Positions 1 to 12,400 are shown, counted from the stretch's first letter. The stretch: 64,000 nucleotides of DNA from Eucommia ulmoides (GCA_016647705.1 CM028330.1:30274649-30338648); one strand, 5' to 3'. The notes: generated by a model from the sequence alone, not told the origin. A program made the numbers and translations.

Positions 1-231
1 TATCATCGAAATGTTAAAATTCTAGAACACCACACGGTGTGTTTTTTTTGCTTGAACTTGATAGGATTGGGGGCCGATGAGGGATAATTTGTTAGGCCGG
101 TAGATGATACTCAAAACTTGCACATATTTGTTTTTAGTGTTTTTCATTTTTAGTTTTTAGTTGTTATATTTTTCTTTTATTGTGTGGGTGTTTTGCTTGA
201 GGACTAGCAAAATTCTAAGCATGGGGATATT
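1..231 (+). other. 3' noncoding end and polypurine tract of family B element (copy B0)
   Basis: This matches the sequence just before the 3' LTRs of the two other B copies (about 36385-36599 and 58740-58939). It includes the AGAACACCACACGGTGTG hairpin-like stretch near 25-42 and the TTGCTTGAGGACTAGCAAAATTC-type lead-in (position about 195-214). The polypurine tract is AAGCATGGGGATATT at 217-231, directly before the LTR start TGATAGGTG. The rest of the element lies outside the window on the left. Confidence 0.75.
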
Positions 232-1631
232 TGATAGGTGTAAATTACCTATTTATTTCCAAACTGAACTTGTTAGTTTTCGAGTATGTTTAGTATGTTT
301 CATTAAGTTTTAATCCGTTTATATTCTTTTTGTATTAAATCAGGTGTTTGGGGTGAAAAGGTATGAAAATGGAGCATAAAAAATTAGATAAGATCAAGAA
401 CGGTCGAAGAACAGTTGAAAAACAAGCAAGAAGGCACTATTCTAAAAAGAAGCCCACCGCCTCGGCATCCAGACCACCGCCGCGGCAGTGAAAATGCAAA
501 GAAGGGCCTATAGATGTTGTAAACTCACCTCCTAGGCAGTGAAACTGCAAAATGGTTCCTAAATACACTGCCTCTTCCACCGCTGCGGCGATCACTGAAC
601 TGAATACCCACCGCCTAGGCAGTCACCTCTGCACAGATTTAAAATATTTTTAGGATATATTTGCTATTTAATCCCCTTTCCTCTCTCCATTTTCGGCCCT
701 TTTTGATCTCCAACACCCCTATAACACTTTGAACATATTTTAGGTGGAGATTAGAGTGTTTTTGAGGGAGAGCTCACAATCCGAAGAAGGAGAAGTTGAA
801 GGAAGTGATCGTTGTACGGCATAATCTTCAGACTAGGCTAAGTTCTTTCGTTTTCTCTTTTATTTTTTTAACTTAGGTATTTTTTTAGCATGTTTAGCTC
901 GTTCGTATTGTAAATATGGTTATAACCGCTAGCTAAACATGGATTGTTTAGGGATTAACAATACATTTATAAATATGTGGTTATTTTGATTTCGGTGTTT
1001 CATTAATGTGTGTTTTATAATAATGTAAATTGTGTTTACCGTTATTCTTTGATATTATGCTTGTTTAGATAATTAGATAAAATGGGGTTTGACACTCGGG
1101 AGAGGTAACCCCGGATTCGGACTAGAGTAAACACAACACGATAATCTAATGACTTGGGAGGGCTTTAAAAAGTGTGCAATCAATGACGTTGGGGCGAGAG
1201 TCACATGACTATGTGTTCGTAAAGACATTTGAGAGGGACTTCGGCATCAACGCGAAGTCATGTATTCATTCACTAAACACTTGAGAGAGGGAGTGAATGA
1301 GTTTTAGATATAAAGATTGTCGGATACTCGGACACCAATAACGTAAGTTAAACGAGATCGAACACATATTTGTAAACAACATTAATCCCTAGACAATTCT
1401 TTCCCCGAAAACGTCTCATTATATTAGTATAGATAATTTAGTTAATTAGATTAATTAAATTAGTATTAGTATTTAATTATAAACACCATTTTGTGGCCTA
1501 GATAAAGTCAGGTTTTGATAATTACGGTACTCGACAATATTCTCAACCAATTCCTGTAGAATGATATTCGACTGAAAGGTCCACTGTATTGAAACTTGAC
1601 CCGTACGCTTGCGGTGAAAGTGGCGACGCCA
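232..1631 (+). repeat. 3' LTR of family B Athila-like element (B0), end truncated
   Basis: It starts TGATAGGTGTAAATTACC after a polypurine tract. U3 holds GC-rich near-palindromes (about 461-628), followed by a TATA-like CTATTTAATC at 664-673. The U5 module (GACACTCGGGAGAGGTAACC near 1090, then the CATGACTATG and CGCGAAGTCATG blocks) is shared with families A and D. The end reads GTGAAAGTGGCGACG and lacks the usual final dozen bases (TATCTACGTGCTACCA in other copies), so the 3' boundary is approximate. Confidence 0.75.
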
Positions 1632-1679
1632 AATAGCGGCTATTAACCTATAATATCTCATTTTAGGATCATTAGCTTA

Positions 1680-1972
1680 TCACTTCTTATGATGACACAC
1701 ATATAATTAACTCATTTAAAGTATCAAGTGTGATCCTAATTTAGGTTGCATTAAGAGTATATATGTAGAGAGTTGTTTTCACCTATTTTTCTTCAAGTTC
1801 TTCAAAACTCTTCACATGTTCATTATGTCCATCTTGCACCCTTTATGTTTTTTTCATGTGGTCTTCTTCTTAATAACATACATGAAACTATAAATCTGAA
1901 ACACTCAATTAAACCATTAGTTCCACAGAACATATCAATACTTAATTGTTCATCAAAACCTTGGATTTAACA
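1680..1972 (-). repeat. Truncated Copia-type LTR (U3 side)
   Basis: On the minus strand it begins TGTTAAATCCAAGGTTTTGA. It matches the first part of the Copia solo LTR at 33288-35469, which begins TGTTGATCCTAAGATTTTGA and shares blocks such as GATCCTAAT..CATTAAGAG and CTGAAACAC. Only roughly 290 bp remain before it abuts the damaged end of the B0 LTR, so the LTR was cut by a deletion or by insertion. The purine run AAAAAAGAAGGAGAT immediately 5' on the minus strand is a fair polypurine tract, which makes this a 3' LTR. Confidence 0.6.
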
Positions 1973-2590
1973 ATCTCCTTCTTTTTTATGATGACAATTA
2001 ACTTTAATGTTTTCTTCAATAAAAAATGTAACCACGCTCCCCCTAAATCCGAGGATGGGTATTTCAACTGATTTAAGCATTGATATAAAAACATACATAA
2101 ACAATGATAAATATATTTAATATAAGCCCAATTAAACAATAATGATATTAAACATTAAGCCTCATAATAACTTCTCCCTTTAATCAATGCAATGCTAAGG
2201 CGATTGAATTCCTAAACATTAACTAACTCATTAAATAACAAATCCCAAACATCAACTATCTCATTAAACATCAACTTCTCCCCCTTTGTTCTCACAAAAA
2301 GTGGGGACAAAATGAAGTTATTCTTTATACCCCTTGATAAATATTCTAAAAAAGATATTTTCTTTAAAATATCGTAAACCTTGATTTTCAATAATAAGGA
2401 TTAAATCCATTTTCAATTTTAGGATATATGTGGATCATCATAAGAAATAAACATTAATGCATAAAATATCTTAACTAGACAATAATTCACCATATTAGAC
2501 TAATTACCACTTAATCCTACTAAGTCTAGATCAAGTACCATAATTCTTAAATTAACTATTACATAGCATAGTACTGCCAAAATACAATAT
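1973..2590 (-). other. 3' noncoding tract of a Copia-like element
   Basis: The minus strand carries a TTGTCCCCACTTTTTGTGAG..AAAGGGGGAGAA block (near 2280-2310), typical of the purine-rich 3' end of plant Copia elements, followed by the polypurine tract next to the LTR fragment at 1680-1972. I see no coding potential here. Confidence 0.4.
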
Positions 2591-2599
2591 TGCATAAAG

Positions 2600-3880
2600 T
2601 CTAATGGGGACGTTATCCCATGAACGGATAATATGGTCCCAATAGACTGGTGGCTGGTGGCTGTGGGTATTATCCTATGGGTTGTATGCTTGAGCTAGAA
2701 GGCATTTACCGATAATATGATGTGGATGGTCCGACTCTTGAAGGTCCTACTGGCGAAGGCCCTCCAAAGGACTGTTGTCCCCCAAAATGAGTCTTCTTAC
2801 TGTACTGCTATTGAGCACTGTACTGCTACCAACTACTGGTTGTAGTTGAATATGAACATTTGTTCCACGTTGCTCGTGACTCTTTTGAACTTAGCTTCTA
2901 TCGTATCAGTCTGCCTTCCATGGACACCCTCATCTTTGCTATATCGTCTAATATCCTGGACACTATGGAATAAATCACCTCAGTGTATTGTTGGAAGTCA
3001 TCAAATTGACTCCAAAGCATGTCGATTTTGTGATCCATGTACAACTCTTTCTCATCTTCTTCTACATCCTAAATCATTCTCTCTCTCTCTCTCTCTTCTC
3101 CTCTTTTGCTCACCTATATATTTCTTTTGAACTAAAACCCCATCAAATTACAACTATTAATATTTAACCATCTCGGGGTTATCGTGAGAAGCACATGTTA
3201 TTCAAGATCGCTATCAATTTTGAAGTGGTCACAGATTTTTCGAAGCGCATCAGTATAGGGTAGTACTCTTGTTGTTTTCTTCACTTGATATTCCATATGC
3301 TCATATATGATATGATCCAAATCAATATTTCTATAGTTGACAATCTCATTCCTTAAATACAAATCAAACTAATTGATGCTCGCATGACTCCATCCTTTAG
3401 GTACAATAGAATGAGTGATTATTGAATGAATGAGACGGTGTTCAAGTGATTATGACCCCGCTCTTCCATCAACTAAATTAAATTTGTTCACTACCTCATT
3501 TTTCTTAAGATCTCTTACAATCCATATGGTGGTATTATAAGGATGAACATCTGCATTTTTGAATTTTAAAAGTTTTCTAAGATCTTTCATATCCAAATTA
3601 ATTTCAACACATTTAACAAACGACCTCAACTCTTCTTTACCTATCGTAAGATTATTGTAAAATATTTTTACCCAATGTGGCATCCACTCATTACTTTGGG
3701 TAAGAAAATCGGTCTATGCCATCTTCTTGATATAGTTTTCAAGATCAATGTTCTTCTTTTTTAGGTTGGAAAAATCAATGGGTTTAGAGCAAATAATGTT
3801 TCTACTCTTAGTTTTATTTTTGTATTTTTCTTCCTCCTCTTTAATTTGAATGTATATAGTGTTAAACTTAGGTTTTTCTG
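2600..3880 (-). pseudogene. ORF3-like gene (plant transposon-protein domain), decayed
   Basis: A conceptual minus-strand reading gives a pattern typical of the putative plant transposon protein family (Pfam PF20167 type). There is an acidic/lysine-rich start, a block with NIICSKPIDFSNL, then MPHWVKIFYNNL (start 3683). Next come a RLIHSIITHSIVPKGWSHAS block and DLYLRNEIVNYRNIDLDHII, and finally a Q/G/P-rich tail (about 2830-2600). At least one in-frame stop (in the block after SHASIN) and frame breaks make it a pseudogene. The domain is the same one found in ORF3 of families A and C, but this copy is in minus orientation and sits ahead of a Copia-like 3' end. Its biochemical function is not known. 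The domain assignment comes from memory of family patterns and was not searched. Confidence 0.5.
3079..3096. repeat. (CT)9 microsatellite
   Basis: Pure CT dinucleotide run inside the decayed ORF3-like region. Confidence 0.9.
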
Positions 3881-4039
3881 ATAACGTACACCAAATTTCG
3901 ATTAGCGGAAGAAGTAGAGAAACGAGAAGATGGTGAAAACAAGTTTCACCCCTTCCTCTCTAAGTTATCCAAATCCATTCATTTTGAAAATGGTTTTTCA
4001 AGGGATTTTCTAGGAGTTGTTTTGAAAAATGTCTTGCGC

Positions 4040-6155
4040 CAAGATTTTTGTTAAAAATGGAGTCTCCACCTAGCATGGGGTTAAATGGTGTGCTAAGTCA
4101 CCAGGATTTTGTAAATTCATTTTTCCTTTTGAAATGGCCTGTGTTTTAACTTCGATAGGTTTATGTAGCAGAGATATTATTTAAGTTCGGAAGTCGGTTA
4201 TGCTTGGAGAAGATGTTAGACAACCCAAGACACCCGTCCAAAGATGGTACCTCAGTCCAAATCGATATTCATTGTTAAACACTATCCAAGAAGGTTTCTT
4301 TTATTCACTTAAACAAGAACAATTCCCCCTTTTAACGTTTTTGTTCTTTTTATGTATTTTTTACATGATTTAATGGAAAGCAAGTAAATACAACATCTAA
4401 TACTAGTCAACAACACCCAATAATAATTTATATATAGATAGGTATGTAAATATGCAAGCAATACTAAATAAAATGCAAACTAAAACTAGGTTATTTGGAT
4501 TTGCGACCGAACCTGCACATGGGTTGCCTAGGTATCTCAAATGAGAATTTGGTCATCATGTAGTTCATTCTAGTTTGGGAAAGAGCATGGTTTATTATTA
4601 GAGATGTGATCGAACCCTTAGGGGTTGCCTACGTACCTTGGGTGGTTACCAAAGATCTGGTAAGACGTAGTTCATTCTGGTGTTGTTTGAAAACTAGATT
4701 CATTAATAGAGGTGTGACCAAACCCTTATGGGCCGCCCACGTACTTCGGGTGGTGACCAAAGATCATGTTTAACTTTGTTTAGTCCTGTTATATTTGGAA
4801 ATCTGGCTTCGTTTTGGTTAAATCTCAGTTAATTTATTAAGTTTTGGTTGATTATCAGTTAGTTTTGGTAAAACAAACTTGAATAACAACTTTGAAACAA
4901 ACTTTTGATTTTGTTAAGAACCTCAAATAAAATCCTTTGCTTTGATTAGTTTAGTTTTTGTGTGTGAGTTTTAATTTCAAATATTAAAAGAAATACGATG
5001 TTCTTGGGGAGAATTGTATAGATCATGTAACATTCATGGTGTGAATAGTCATTTTGCTCAAAACCACATGCTTTTTTAACAACATGTTTGGATGAGTCGA
5101 TGTTTTTGAAAGTCTTGGCATGTTTTGAATGCTCTTGAAGGATTTTTGTATGATTTAACCCTAATTTGGTTGTTATGGTTAAGATTAGGTGTTTACTTGA
5201 TGTTCTTGACAAAATCAAATACATGTTAGCTTGTTTCTAGGGTTGGTTTGAGTTTTAGGGGTTTTATGTGTTAAGAACATAAAAGTAAGTATATTATTTA
5301 CATGATCCTACTATATCCAAGACAATATGCACAACATCAACCAAGAATCATAGGAGGTATGGTAGAAATATACCTACGTAGGGGATATGGTCTTCCCTAA
5401 GTGTTTACCTCCTTCTCTTTGATCGGTGGTTGGCCAGTGGTTGATCAGTGGTTGTGGTTCTTTGAGTTCCTAGCCAAGAACCAAAGAATAACAACCTAGT
5501 TAGGGGATGTAGTCGTCTCTAAGTAGCCTACCTCTTTTCCTCATTGGATTGGTGTTGATTGGTGATCGTCGATCCTTGAAGTTTTTGTTCTAAGAATATC
5601 AAGAATTTCTTCCACGGTTAGATTTTGATAGAATAATGATATTCTTTTTGAGAAATCCACTTGAGAGGCTTAGGACATGAGACATGTGCTTGAGTTTAGA
5701 GAGAAAATCTAGGCCTTTAAGTCTTAAAAAAATAAGAAGAGGGTACCCCTATTTATAGGTTGGCGGCCTGTGTATTAGGCAATGCACAGGCAAAACTAGA
5801 CTCTTTCTTGGGGGGTGTTTGGCCTAGGGGACATGCTATCTTGTCTTGGTTTGATTTGGCTTGGAATGAATCTAGTAGAGAATGATAGATTCTCAGAGTT
5901 TTGTTAACGATTACTAAATCATTTCAAAGATTTAGTAATCATTGGAAATCATTACCATTGATTACCACTGATTGCCAATTATTAACTCTCCACCAGTGGC
6001 ATTCCTTGCATATGGGTACATTTATGATTTGATGGGATGGATCTAGTTCGGTTTAGGGGCTAAATGTGGGTTAGATCTACTATTTTGGTTTGGTTATCAT
6101 AAATGTTCCCGCGATGCATTGAACCTAGTCCTTAAGTGTTACTTTGCATTTAATG
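4040..6155 (-). repeat. Putative LTR-like block, minus strand, unknown family
   Basis: This roughly 2.1-kb stretch has no coding potential. It contains the GGAGTCTCCACCTAGCATGG and AGACACCCGTCCAAAGATGG blocks that I associate with LTR/leader junctions of some plant Ty3/gypsy elements. Three degenerate tandem units at about 4500-4770 each carry a GTTGCCTACGTA-like core followed by TAGTTCATTC or a derivative. On the minus strand a TATA box (CTATAAATAGGGG, near 5748-5760) lies downstream of an A/T-rich stretch, so U3 would be at the right end. Neither boundary shows a target-site duplication, so the extent is uncertain. Confidence 0.35.
4500..4770. repeat. Three degenerate tandem units (GTTGCCTACGTA core)
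   Basis: Units of roughly 115 bp contain GACCGAACCTGCACATGGGT, then GATCGAACCCTTAGGGGTTG, then GACCAAACCCTTATGGGCCG. Each is followed by a CTACGTA-type core and a GGT-ACCAAAGATC or similar end. They lie inside the LTR-like block at 4040-6155. Confidence 0.6.
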
Positions 6156-6161
6156 CAAAGT
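6141..6161. repeat. Inverted repeat with 10-bp arms, 1-base loop
   Basis: Arms ACTTTGCATT and AATGCAAAGT surround a single T. It sits at the junction between the LTR-like block at 4040-6155 and the family E LTR, so it may mark the end of one of them. Confidence 0.7.
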
Positions 6162-6671
6162 GATGAGTGATAGAGTTTTTTGCTATACATTGCAAGTGCA
6201 CGACTGTCAAGTTTTAGTTTAGTCATGGGTGTGAGTGTCGTATCCACAAGGATTGGTTTACATCATCGCTAACTACTGCGATTATCGTAACCTAACCTCA
6301 TTTAGGTGTTCAAAAGTCACTCGCCTCTCTGCCTCACAACGATCAAAATCCTAGTTGATAAATCTAGAACTTCATCACCTCCCAATCTCACAAGATCCTA
6401 AATTCCCAACTCAATTATCTAGGTTTTGATCTCCTATCGATCTCACAACAACCTAAACTATGCACTCTTAATTCCGGTCACAAACTCAATCTTTCTCGAG
6501 TATAAAATTCAAAACCTAAAATCATCTAACTCATTGGACACATGAATTAAAAGCATTAAACATAGAGAGGAATAAATGAATTAAAATGGAACTCAACTAA
6601 CAACAAACAAAATGTTTAAAACATACTTCAAACAAGATTACATCAAGCTCTAGAAATAAATTCTAACTCAA
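6161..6671 (-). repeat. Left part of family E LTR (inverted), split by element C
   Basis: The left edge carries the reverse complement of an Athila-type LTR 3' end (ACTTGACAGTCGTGCACTTG on the minus strand, and TCGTATCCACAAGGATTGG on plus). This is the same layout as in B LTRs. The sequence stops at the family C element at 6672 and appears to resume at 39411. The exact left edge (6161 or 6168) is unclear. Confidence 0.5.
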
Positions 6672-8055
6672 TGATAAATTAATTTCTGATAATTATATCT
6701 TCATAATTAAGTGCTAGTTTTGAGTGATTTTCAATATTTTTGTGGTTAGTTTATAATTCTATTCGGTTTTATTGTGTAGGCTCAGGAAAAACGAAAAAAA
6801 ACGGATAAAAATGGGAAAATCAAGAGGAATAGGCCAATTGCAGCTCAGTCCTGGAACGCCAAATAGACGGTGCTGCAGCGTGACCGTTTACCATACTTTG
6901 GCGCTGCAGTGTGAGCCAGTTTCGCCTTTTGACGCTACAACACCAATACGATGGCACTACAGTTCCATAAATTCTACCCTAATCCTAATTAGGATTGGCG
7001 CTGCAGCGCCAACCTATGGATCTGAATAATGTATCGAATCATTTTTAGCTAATTAAAAGAGGTTAGAAAGGAGAAGCTTGGAAGTGAATTAGATGGGGAC
7101 TTTTGGAAAATTGAATCGACCAGTTTCAACTGGAGAAATCACAGCTCTGGAAGCTAGGAGACTGGAATAGAGATTAAAGATTTGAAATAATTCGCCGAAT
7201 CTAGTTTTTTTCTTTATCTTATCTCTTAATTTCCTATACATGCTAAATCTGATATTTGTGATTGTTAATTCATTAGGAATCATGAGTTCATGTTTGAATG
7301 ATAGTAAAGATATGTTTATAAACAATATGATCATGCTTGGCTTAATCGTTTTTATCTAGGAGGTGTTGAATGACTTTGTAAGAATTATGTTTTAAGAATC
7401 TAAGACGTTATTAATTGGATTTTATGTTTTAATCATTTGTATTTCTTTGTGCATATTGGCTAACTTATGCGAGAGGTAAATTAGATATCCTAGATGTGTA
7501 GGATTAGGTACTCGAGAGGTGATAATCTTACATACTGAAATTGGAGAAATACAACCTTGATTGTATTAAGTGCGAGAGGATAATGTAATATAGGTCGCCA
7601 TTTGATGGGTACGACATAATGATTGGACAATTAGTTGAGTTGAATAAAGATATTAACTAAAATAATTATACAAGTTATCTCACTTGGTATTCGAGAAGTG
7701 GAAGTGACGTTAATTTAGACACTTACAGTTAATGATTGGACATGAATTCAATTAGCAAACTTGAGGCTTAGAATAATTCATCAAAGTGATTTCAACCCCC
7801 CCAGAACTTTATTTTCATTGGAAGTTCCATAAAAGTCCATTAGTTAGTTAATTTCCACGTTAATCGTGATTCAATTATTAATCAAATTTCTCACCAATTT
7901 ATTGTTGATCACTTAAATAAAATTAGATCATTCTAATTGCGACACTTAGTTAATTTATATTTACCAATCCTCAAGGGAACGATACTTACTCACACACTTT
8001 ATTACTTGTTTAATCTCGTGCACTTGCGAGTAACCAACAACAATAAAAATTCACA
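6672..8055 (+). repeat. 5' LTR of family C
   Basis: It starts TGATAAATTAATTTCTGATA and ends AAAAATTCACA before the primer site. It aligns along its length with 30126-31523 (for example ATTATATCTTCATA, the GAATTAGATGGGGACTTTTG block, and GCATATTGGCTAA). U3 has GC-rich palindromes. The U5 has the GCGAGAGG and ACTCGAGAGGTGATAATC blocks, a diverged form of the U5 module in families A, B and D. Confidence 0.8.
6848..7012. repeat. GC-rich palindrome cluster in family C U3
   Basis: Repeated GGCGCTGCAG-type motifs end in an 18-bp perfect palindrome TTGGCGCTGCAGCGCCAA (6995-7012). This overlaps by two bases a 16-bp perfect palindrome AATCCTAATTAGGATT (6981-6996). The matching part of the 3' LTR (about 30300-30550) is decayed. 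Confidence 0.85.
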
Positions 8056-8064
8056 ATAAAGTTT

Positions 8065-8082
8065 TGGTGCCATTGCCGGAGA
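8065..8082 (+). other. Primer-binding site (tRNA-Asp type), family C
   Basis: TGGTGCCATTGCCGGAGA matches 15 of 18 positions of TGGCGCCGTTGCCGGGGA, the complement of the plant tRNA-Asp(GTC) 3' end. It lies 9 bases after the LTR end. Confidence 0.8.
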
Positions 8083-8280
8083 TTGAGTAATTTAGAAATT
8101 TTATTTGATAGTGCAACCAATTGACCTGATCTTAATTTAGGAATTTTTCTTTTGGTTTTAATTTTGTTCAGTATGTTTTGTGGTTAGCAAGGTGCATACT
8201 AAGAGCTCGAAGATAAAAAATCTTTCATTTTGATCCAAAGTTGAACGTACACTCAGGTAACTAAGGAAATTAAGGAAAGA

Positions 8281-10500
8281 CTGAGCTCAGGAAATGAAGA
8301 AGGGTGGTGATGACCTTCTACCACCACCATTGCTATAACAACAACGGGTTCTCCAAGTCTATTTTAGACCCGTTGTGCATGACAACTATTCTGGGATCAG
8401 ACGACCATCAATTCAGGCCAACATCTTTGAATTGAAGCCTGCCCTAATCAACATGGTTCAATATAATCAATATGGCAGACTTGCACATGAAGATCCCAAT
8501 GTTCATTTGGCTACTTTCTTAGATATTTGTGACACTGTGAAGATCAATGGAGTCATGGAGGATATCGTACGGTTGAGGCTATTCCCGTTTTCTCTTCGAG
8601 ATCGAACAAGCGACTGGAACGAATCATTATAATCGGGGAGTATCTCTACTTGGGAGGATCTGGCCCAAATGTTCCTTACTAAGTTCTTACCCCCATCGAA
8701 GATTTCTCAACTACGAGGCGAAATTGCTCAATTTTGCCAACGGGATTTCAAGCCACTTTTTGAGGCATGGGAGTGGTTTAAAGATTTACTGAGATGGGTT
8801 CCTCAACATGGATATCTTGATTGGTTTCAAATTCAACTCTTTTATAACGAGTTTGATGGACAAACTTGAACTATTGTAGATGCCACATCTGGGGGTTCCT
8901 TGTTGTCTAAAACCCCTAGGGAAGCTAAAGAGTTATTAGAGGACATGGCGGCCAACAATTTCCAATGGCCCAATAAGAGGAATATGGGATGAAAGGTAGC
9001 CAACATTCAAGAGGTGGAACCTATAACTACCTTGTTGGCCCTAGTGTCGAAGCTTACACTTCAGTTGACATCTTTGAATACTAAGGACGCATCGTCAAGC
9101 AGAGAAGTGGTAAATTTCGTTGATGGGTCTCAAACAGTAAATGAAGGGTAGTTTGAGGATTGTCACTTTATCAATAATTGGGCATATACTTTTAAGCCTG
9201 CGAATAACATCCCAACTCACTATTACCCCAGAATTCGAAATCACAAGAATTTTTCTTATGCAAATAATCAAAATGCTTTGCAAGCTCTTCTCGGATATCA
9301 TCCACAACTATAAGGGTCTTTTCCAAAACAATTGAATCGTCATTCGTAACATTTGGTGGAGAAGAATAAACTACTACTGATGATATCTTGGCTACCTTTA
9401 TGAGCCAAACTAATGGTTTCGTGAAGGAAACTCAGGGTATAATGTGAGAAACTCATACTCGTCTATATAGATATGATGTTCGAATTGATAATATCAAGAT
9501 GACATGCATGAATATCAATGCGACTATGAAGTCACTCAAGACGCAAATCGGTCAGCTGGCTATATCTATCAAGGGGTAATCTTTGGGAATGTTTCCAAGT
9601 GACACAGAAACTAACCCAAAGGATTGCAAGGCGATTACATTGAGGAGTGGAAAGAAGATTAAAAATTCAAGGCCAGTAGAGAATGAGTTTAATGAGGAAG
9701 CTAATGCATATAGAGATATTAAGGTGGAAGCAAAAAGTAAAGAAGCCCCAAAACTGAATCCGGGATCAGTTTCATTTCCGGATAATCCTTTTGTCATCAA
9801 TCCACCTTTACCATTTCCAAAATGGTTTCAAAAGAAGAAGTTGGAAGCTCATTTTTCTATGTTTCTTGAGATCTTCAAGAAAATTCATATCAATATTCCA
9901 TTCGCGGATGCATTAGAGCAAATACCTAATTATGGAAAGTTTTTGAAGGAGATTATGGCTAAGAAGAAAAAGTTGGAAGATTATGAAATAGTCAAGCTTA
10001 CGGAGGAATGTAGTGCAATTCTTTAACGAAAACTACCACAAGAGTTAAAGGATCCTAGAAGTTTTACAATTCCATGCACTATTGGATGTTCAAATTTCTA
10101 GAAGGCATTGTATTACCTCAGTGCCAGTATAAATCTTATACCTTTGTTTGTCTTCTAGAAGTTAGGGTTTGGAGAAGTTAAGCCCACTACCATTACTTTT
10201 TAAATGGAAGATCCTTATCTTACCTACCCAAGGGGAGTCATTGAAGATGTGTTGGTGAAGGTAGATAAGTTCATTTTTCAGATTGACTTTGTGGTGTTAG
10301 ATATGGAGGAAGGTCGAGAAATTCCCATTATTCTTGGGAGGCCTTTTCTCATATCTGGAAAGGCTTTGATTGATGTGCATAGTGGGAATCTAACATGAAG
10401 GGTTAGTGAAGAAGAATTAAAGTTCAATATCTACGAGACCATGAAGTTCCAAGGAGAAAATCCTACCTCTAATCGAGTGAAAATGATAGACTCTTGCGTT
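8281..10500 (+). pseudogene. gag-pro: Family C gag-protease, broken
   Basis: The gag core is recognisable from the HEDPNVHLATFLDICDTVK block (about 8485) through LRLFPFSLRDR, FLTKFLPPSKISQLRGEIAQ and HGYLDWFQIQLFY. This is the Athila-type retrotransposon gag domain that forms the particle shell. After a frame change (before 9583) come the CKAITLRSGKK and NIPFADALEQIPNYGKFLK blocks that precede the protease. The protease active site, normally DLGAS in this clade, reads as LSAS here, so the catalytic Asp is lost (near 10110). DREIPIILGRPFL-type sequence follows at about 10310. In-frame stops are numerous (for example 8630, 8867, 10024, 10201). Family A has the better-preserved copy. Confidence 0.8.
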
Positions 10501-12400
10501 AAAGAGTTCTTTTAGGAGGTTGTGTATAGTGACCCTTTGGCACATAGCCTCGCCAATTCTTTATCTATGAGGGATGTCGATGTGAAGAGATATGTCAAGG
10601 AAGATAGTATAGCCGATTGCGTTATAGCCCTGAATGCTTTGCCTAGTGAATTAGTGAATGTGGCTAAAGTGGATATTCTGGAGGGGCACAAGGAGTCTTC
10701 CAACCCTTCAAATAAAAACCAAGGTGGGATAGTGTTTAAACAATTACCTAATAATCTGATATATTCATTTCTAGGGGTTGAATCTATTAATCCAGTGATT
10801 ATTTCAGTGTCGTTGAGTCAAGAAGAAGAAAATAAACTACTCTTTATCCTGAAGAAGGATAAATCAGCTTTCGCTTAGTCCGACATCAAGGGAATCATCC
10901 CAACCATATGCATGCACAAAATTCTTATGCAGGACTCCTACAAGTCCTCAATCGAGCATCAATGAAAGCTAAACCCAATGATGAAGGAAGTTGTTCGTGT
11001 TGAAGTTCTAAAATTATTGAATACCGAAATTATTTATGCAATTTCGGATAGTCCGTGGCCAAGCCCCATGCAAGTGGTACCAAAGAAAGGCAGCATGATC
11101 GTCGTGAAAAACGAGAAAAATGAATTAATTCCCACAAGAACTATCACAGGATGGAGAGTATGTATCGATTATCGAAAGTTGAACAAGGCTACAAGGAAAG
11201 ATCTTTTTCCTCTTCCATTCATCGATCAAATGTTGGATCGGTTAGTGGGGTATGAGTACTATTATTTCCTTGATGGGTATTAGGCTATAATCAAATAGCC
11301 ATTGCACCATAGCATCAAGAAAATACTACGTTCACTTGCCCATATGTTACTTTCACAAACCGCCGTATGCTATTTGGACTATGCAATGCCCTAGCAACCT
11401 TTTAATGGTGTATGATAGCAATATTCTTAGATGTGGTGGAAGGCATTATGGAGGTATTTATGGATGATTTCTTAGTTTTTGGTTCATCTTTTGATCATTG
11501 CATCCATAATTTATCACTGGTGTTAAAGCGATGTGAGGAGAAGAATCTTGCTCTCAATTGGGAGAAATGTCACTTTATGGTCAAGGAGGGAATTGTTCTA
11601 GGCTATCGAGTTTCTTCTAAAGGACTTGAAGTGGATTTAGAGAAGATTGAGATAATTGAGAAGTTGCCTCCACTGACTAATGTAAAAAGGGTTCAGAGTT
11701 TTCTAGGCCATGCTGGTTTCCATAGAGGATTCATAAAGGATTTTTCAAAAATTGTAAAGCCTTTATGCAATTTACTAGAGAAATACACTCCGATTATCTT
11801 TGATGATTCATGTTTGAAGGCATTTAATATGATGAAGGATAAATTGATCTCGGTTCCAATTGTTGTCATACCTGATTAGAAAGAACCGTTTGAGATTATG
11901 TGTGACGTGAGTGATTATGTAGTTGGAACAGTCTTGGGCCACAAAAAAGAAAAAAATTGTCGTGCAATATACTATGCAAGTAAAACTTTTGATGATGCAA
12001 AAGAGAGTTACATGACTACAGAAAAAGAGATGTTGGCGGTTGTATTTGTATGTGACAAATTTTGGTCGTACATCATTGGCTCCAAGGTAGTTGTTTATAC
12101 GGATCATACGACTATTCACTATTTGTTCATGAAAAATTATGCAAAACCTTGATTAATTCGATGGATTCTACTGGTTCAAGATTTTGATGTGGAAATTTGT
12201 GATAAGAAGGGTAGTGAGAATGTCGTTGTAGATCACGTCTCAAGACATGAGATCGAAGACATCGGTCGTGAAGAGAGCATCTTGAAAGTCTTTCTGGATG
12301 AACAACTCTCCAATGTAGAAGTAAGACTCCCTTGGTTTGCAGATATTGTGAATTTTCTTTCTTGTAAGGTGTTGCGCACAGATATGTCGAGTGTTTAGAA
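10501..12400 (+). pseudogene. pol: Family C reverse transcriptase and RNase H, broken
   Basis: RT blocks include GWRVCIDYRKLNKATRKD (about 11150-11200), LPFIDQMLDRL, and the catalytic FMDD motif in EVFMDDFLVFG (about 11450-11480). They are followed by CEEKNLALNWEKCHFMV. RNase H blocks are FEIMCDVSDYVVG (about 11890), [11 protein letters not shown] and VYTDHTTIHYLF, with D, E and D catalytic residues visible. A frameshift lies between about 11283 and 11412, and stops occur at 10876, 11281 and 12150. It continues into the integrase region. Confidence 0.85.

Noticed and set aside
2846-3130. Plus-strand ORF of 94 codons with a leucine-rich tail
   Set aside because: It lies opposite the ORF3-like reading, and the tail comes from the (CT)n microsatellite.
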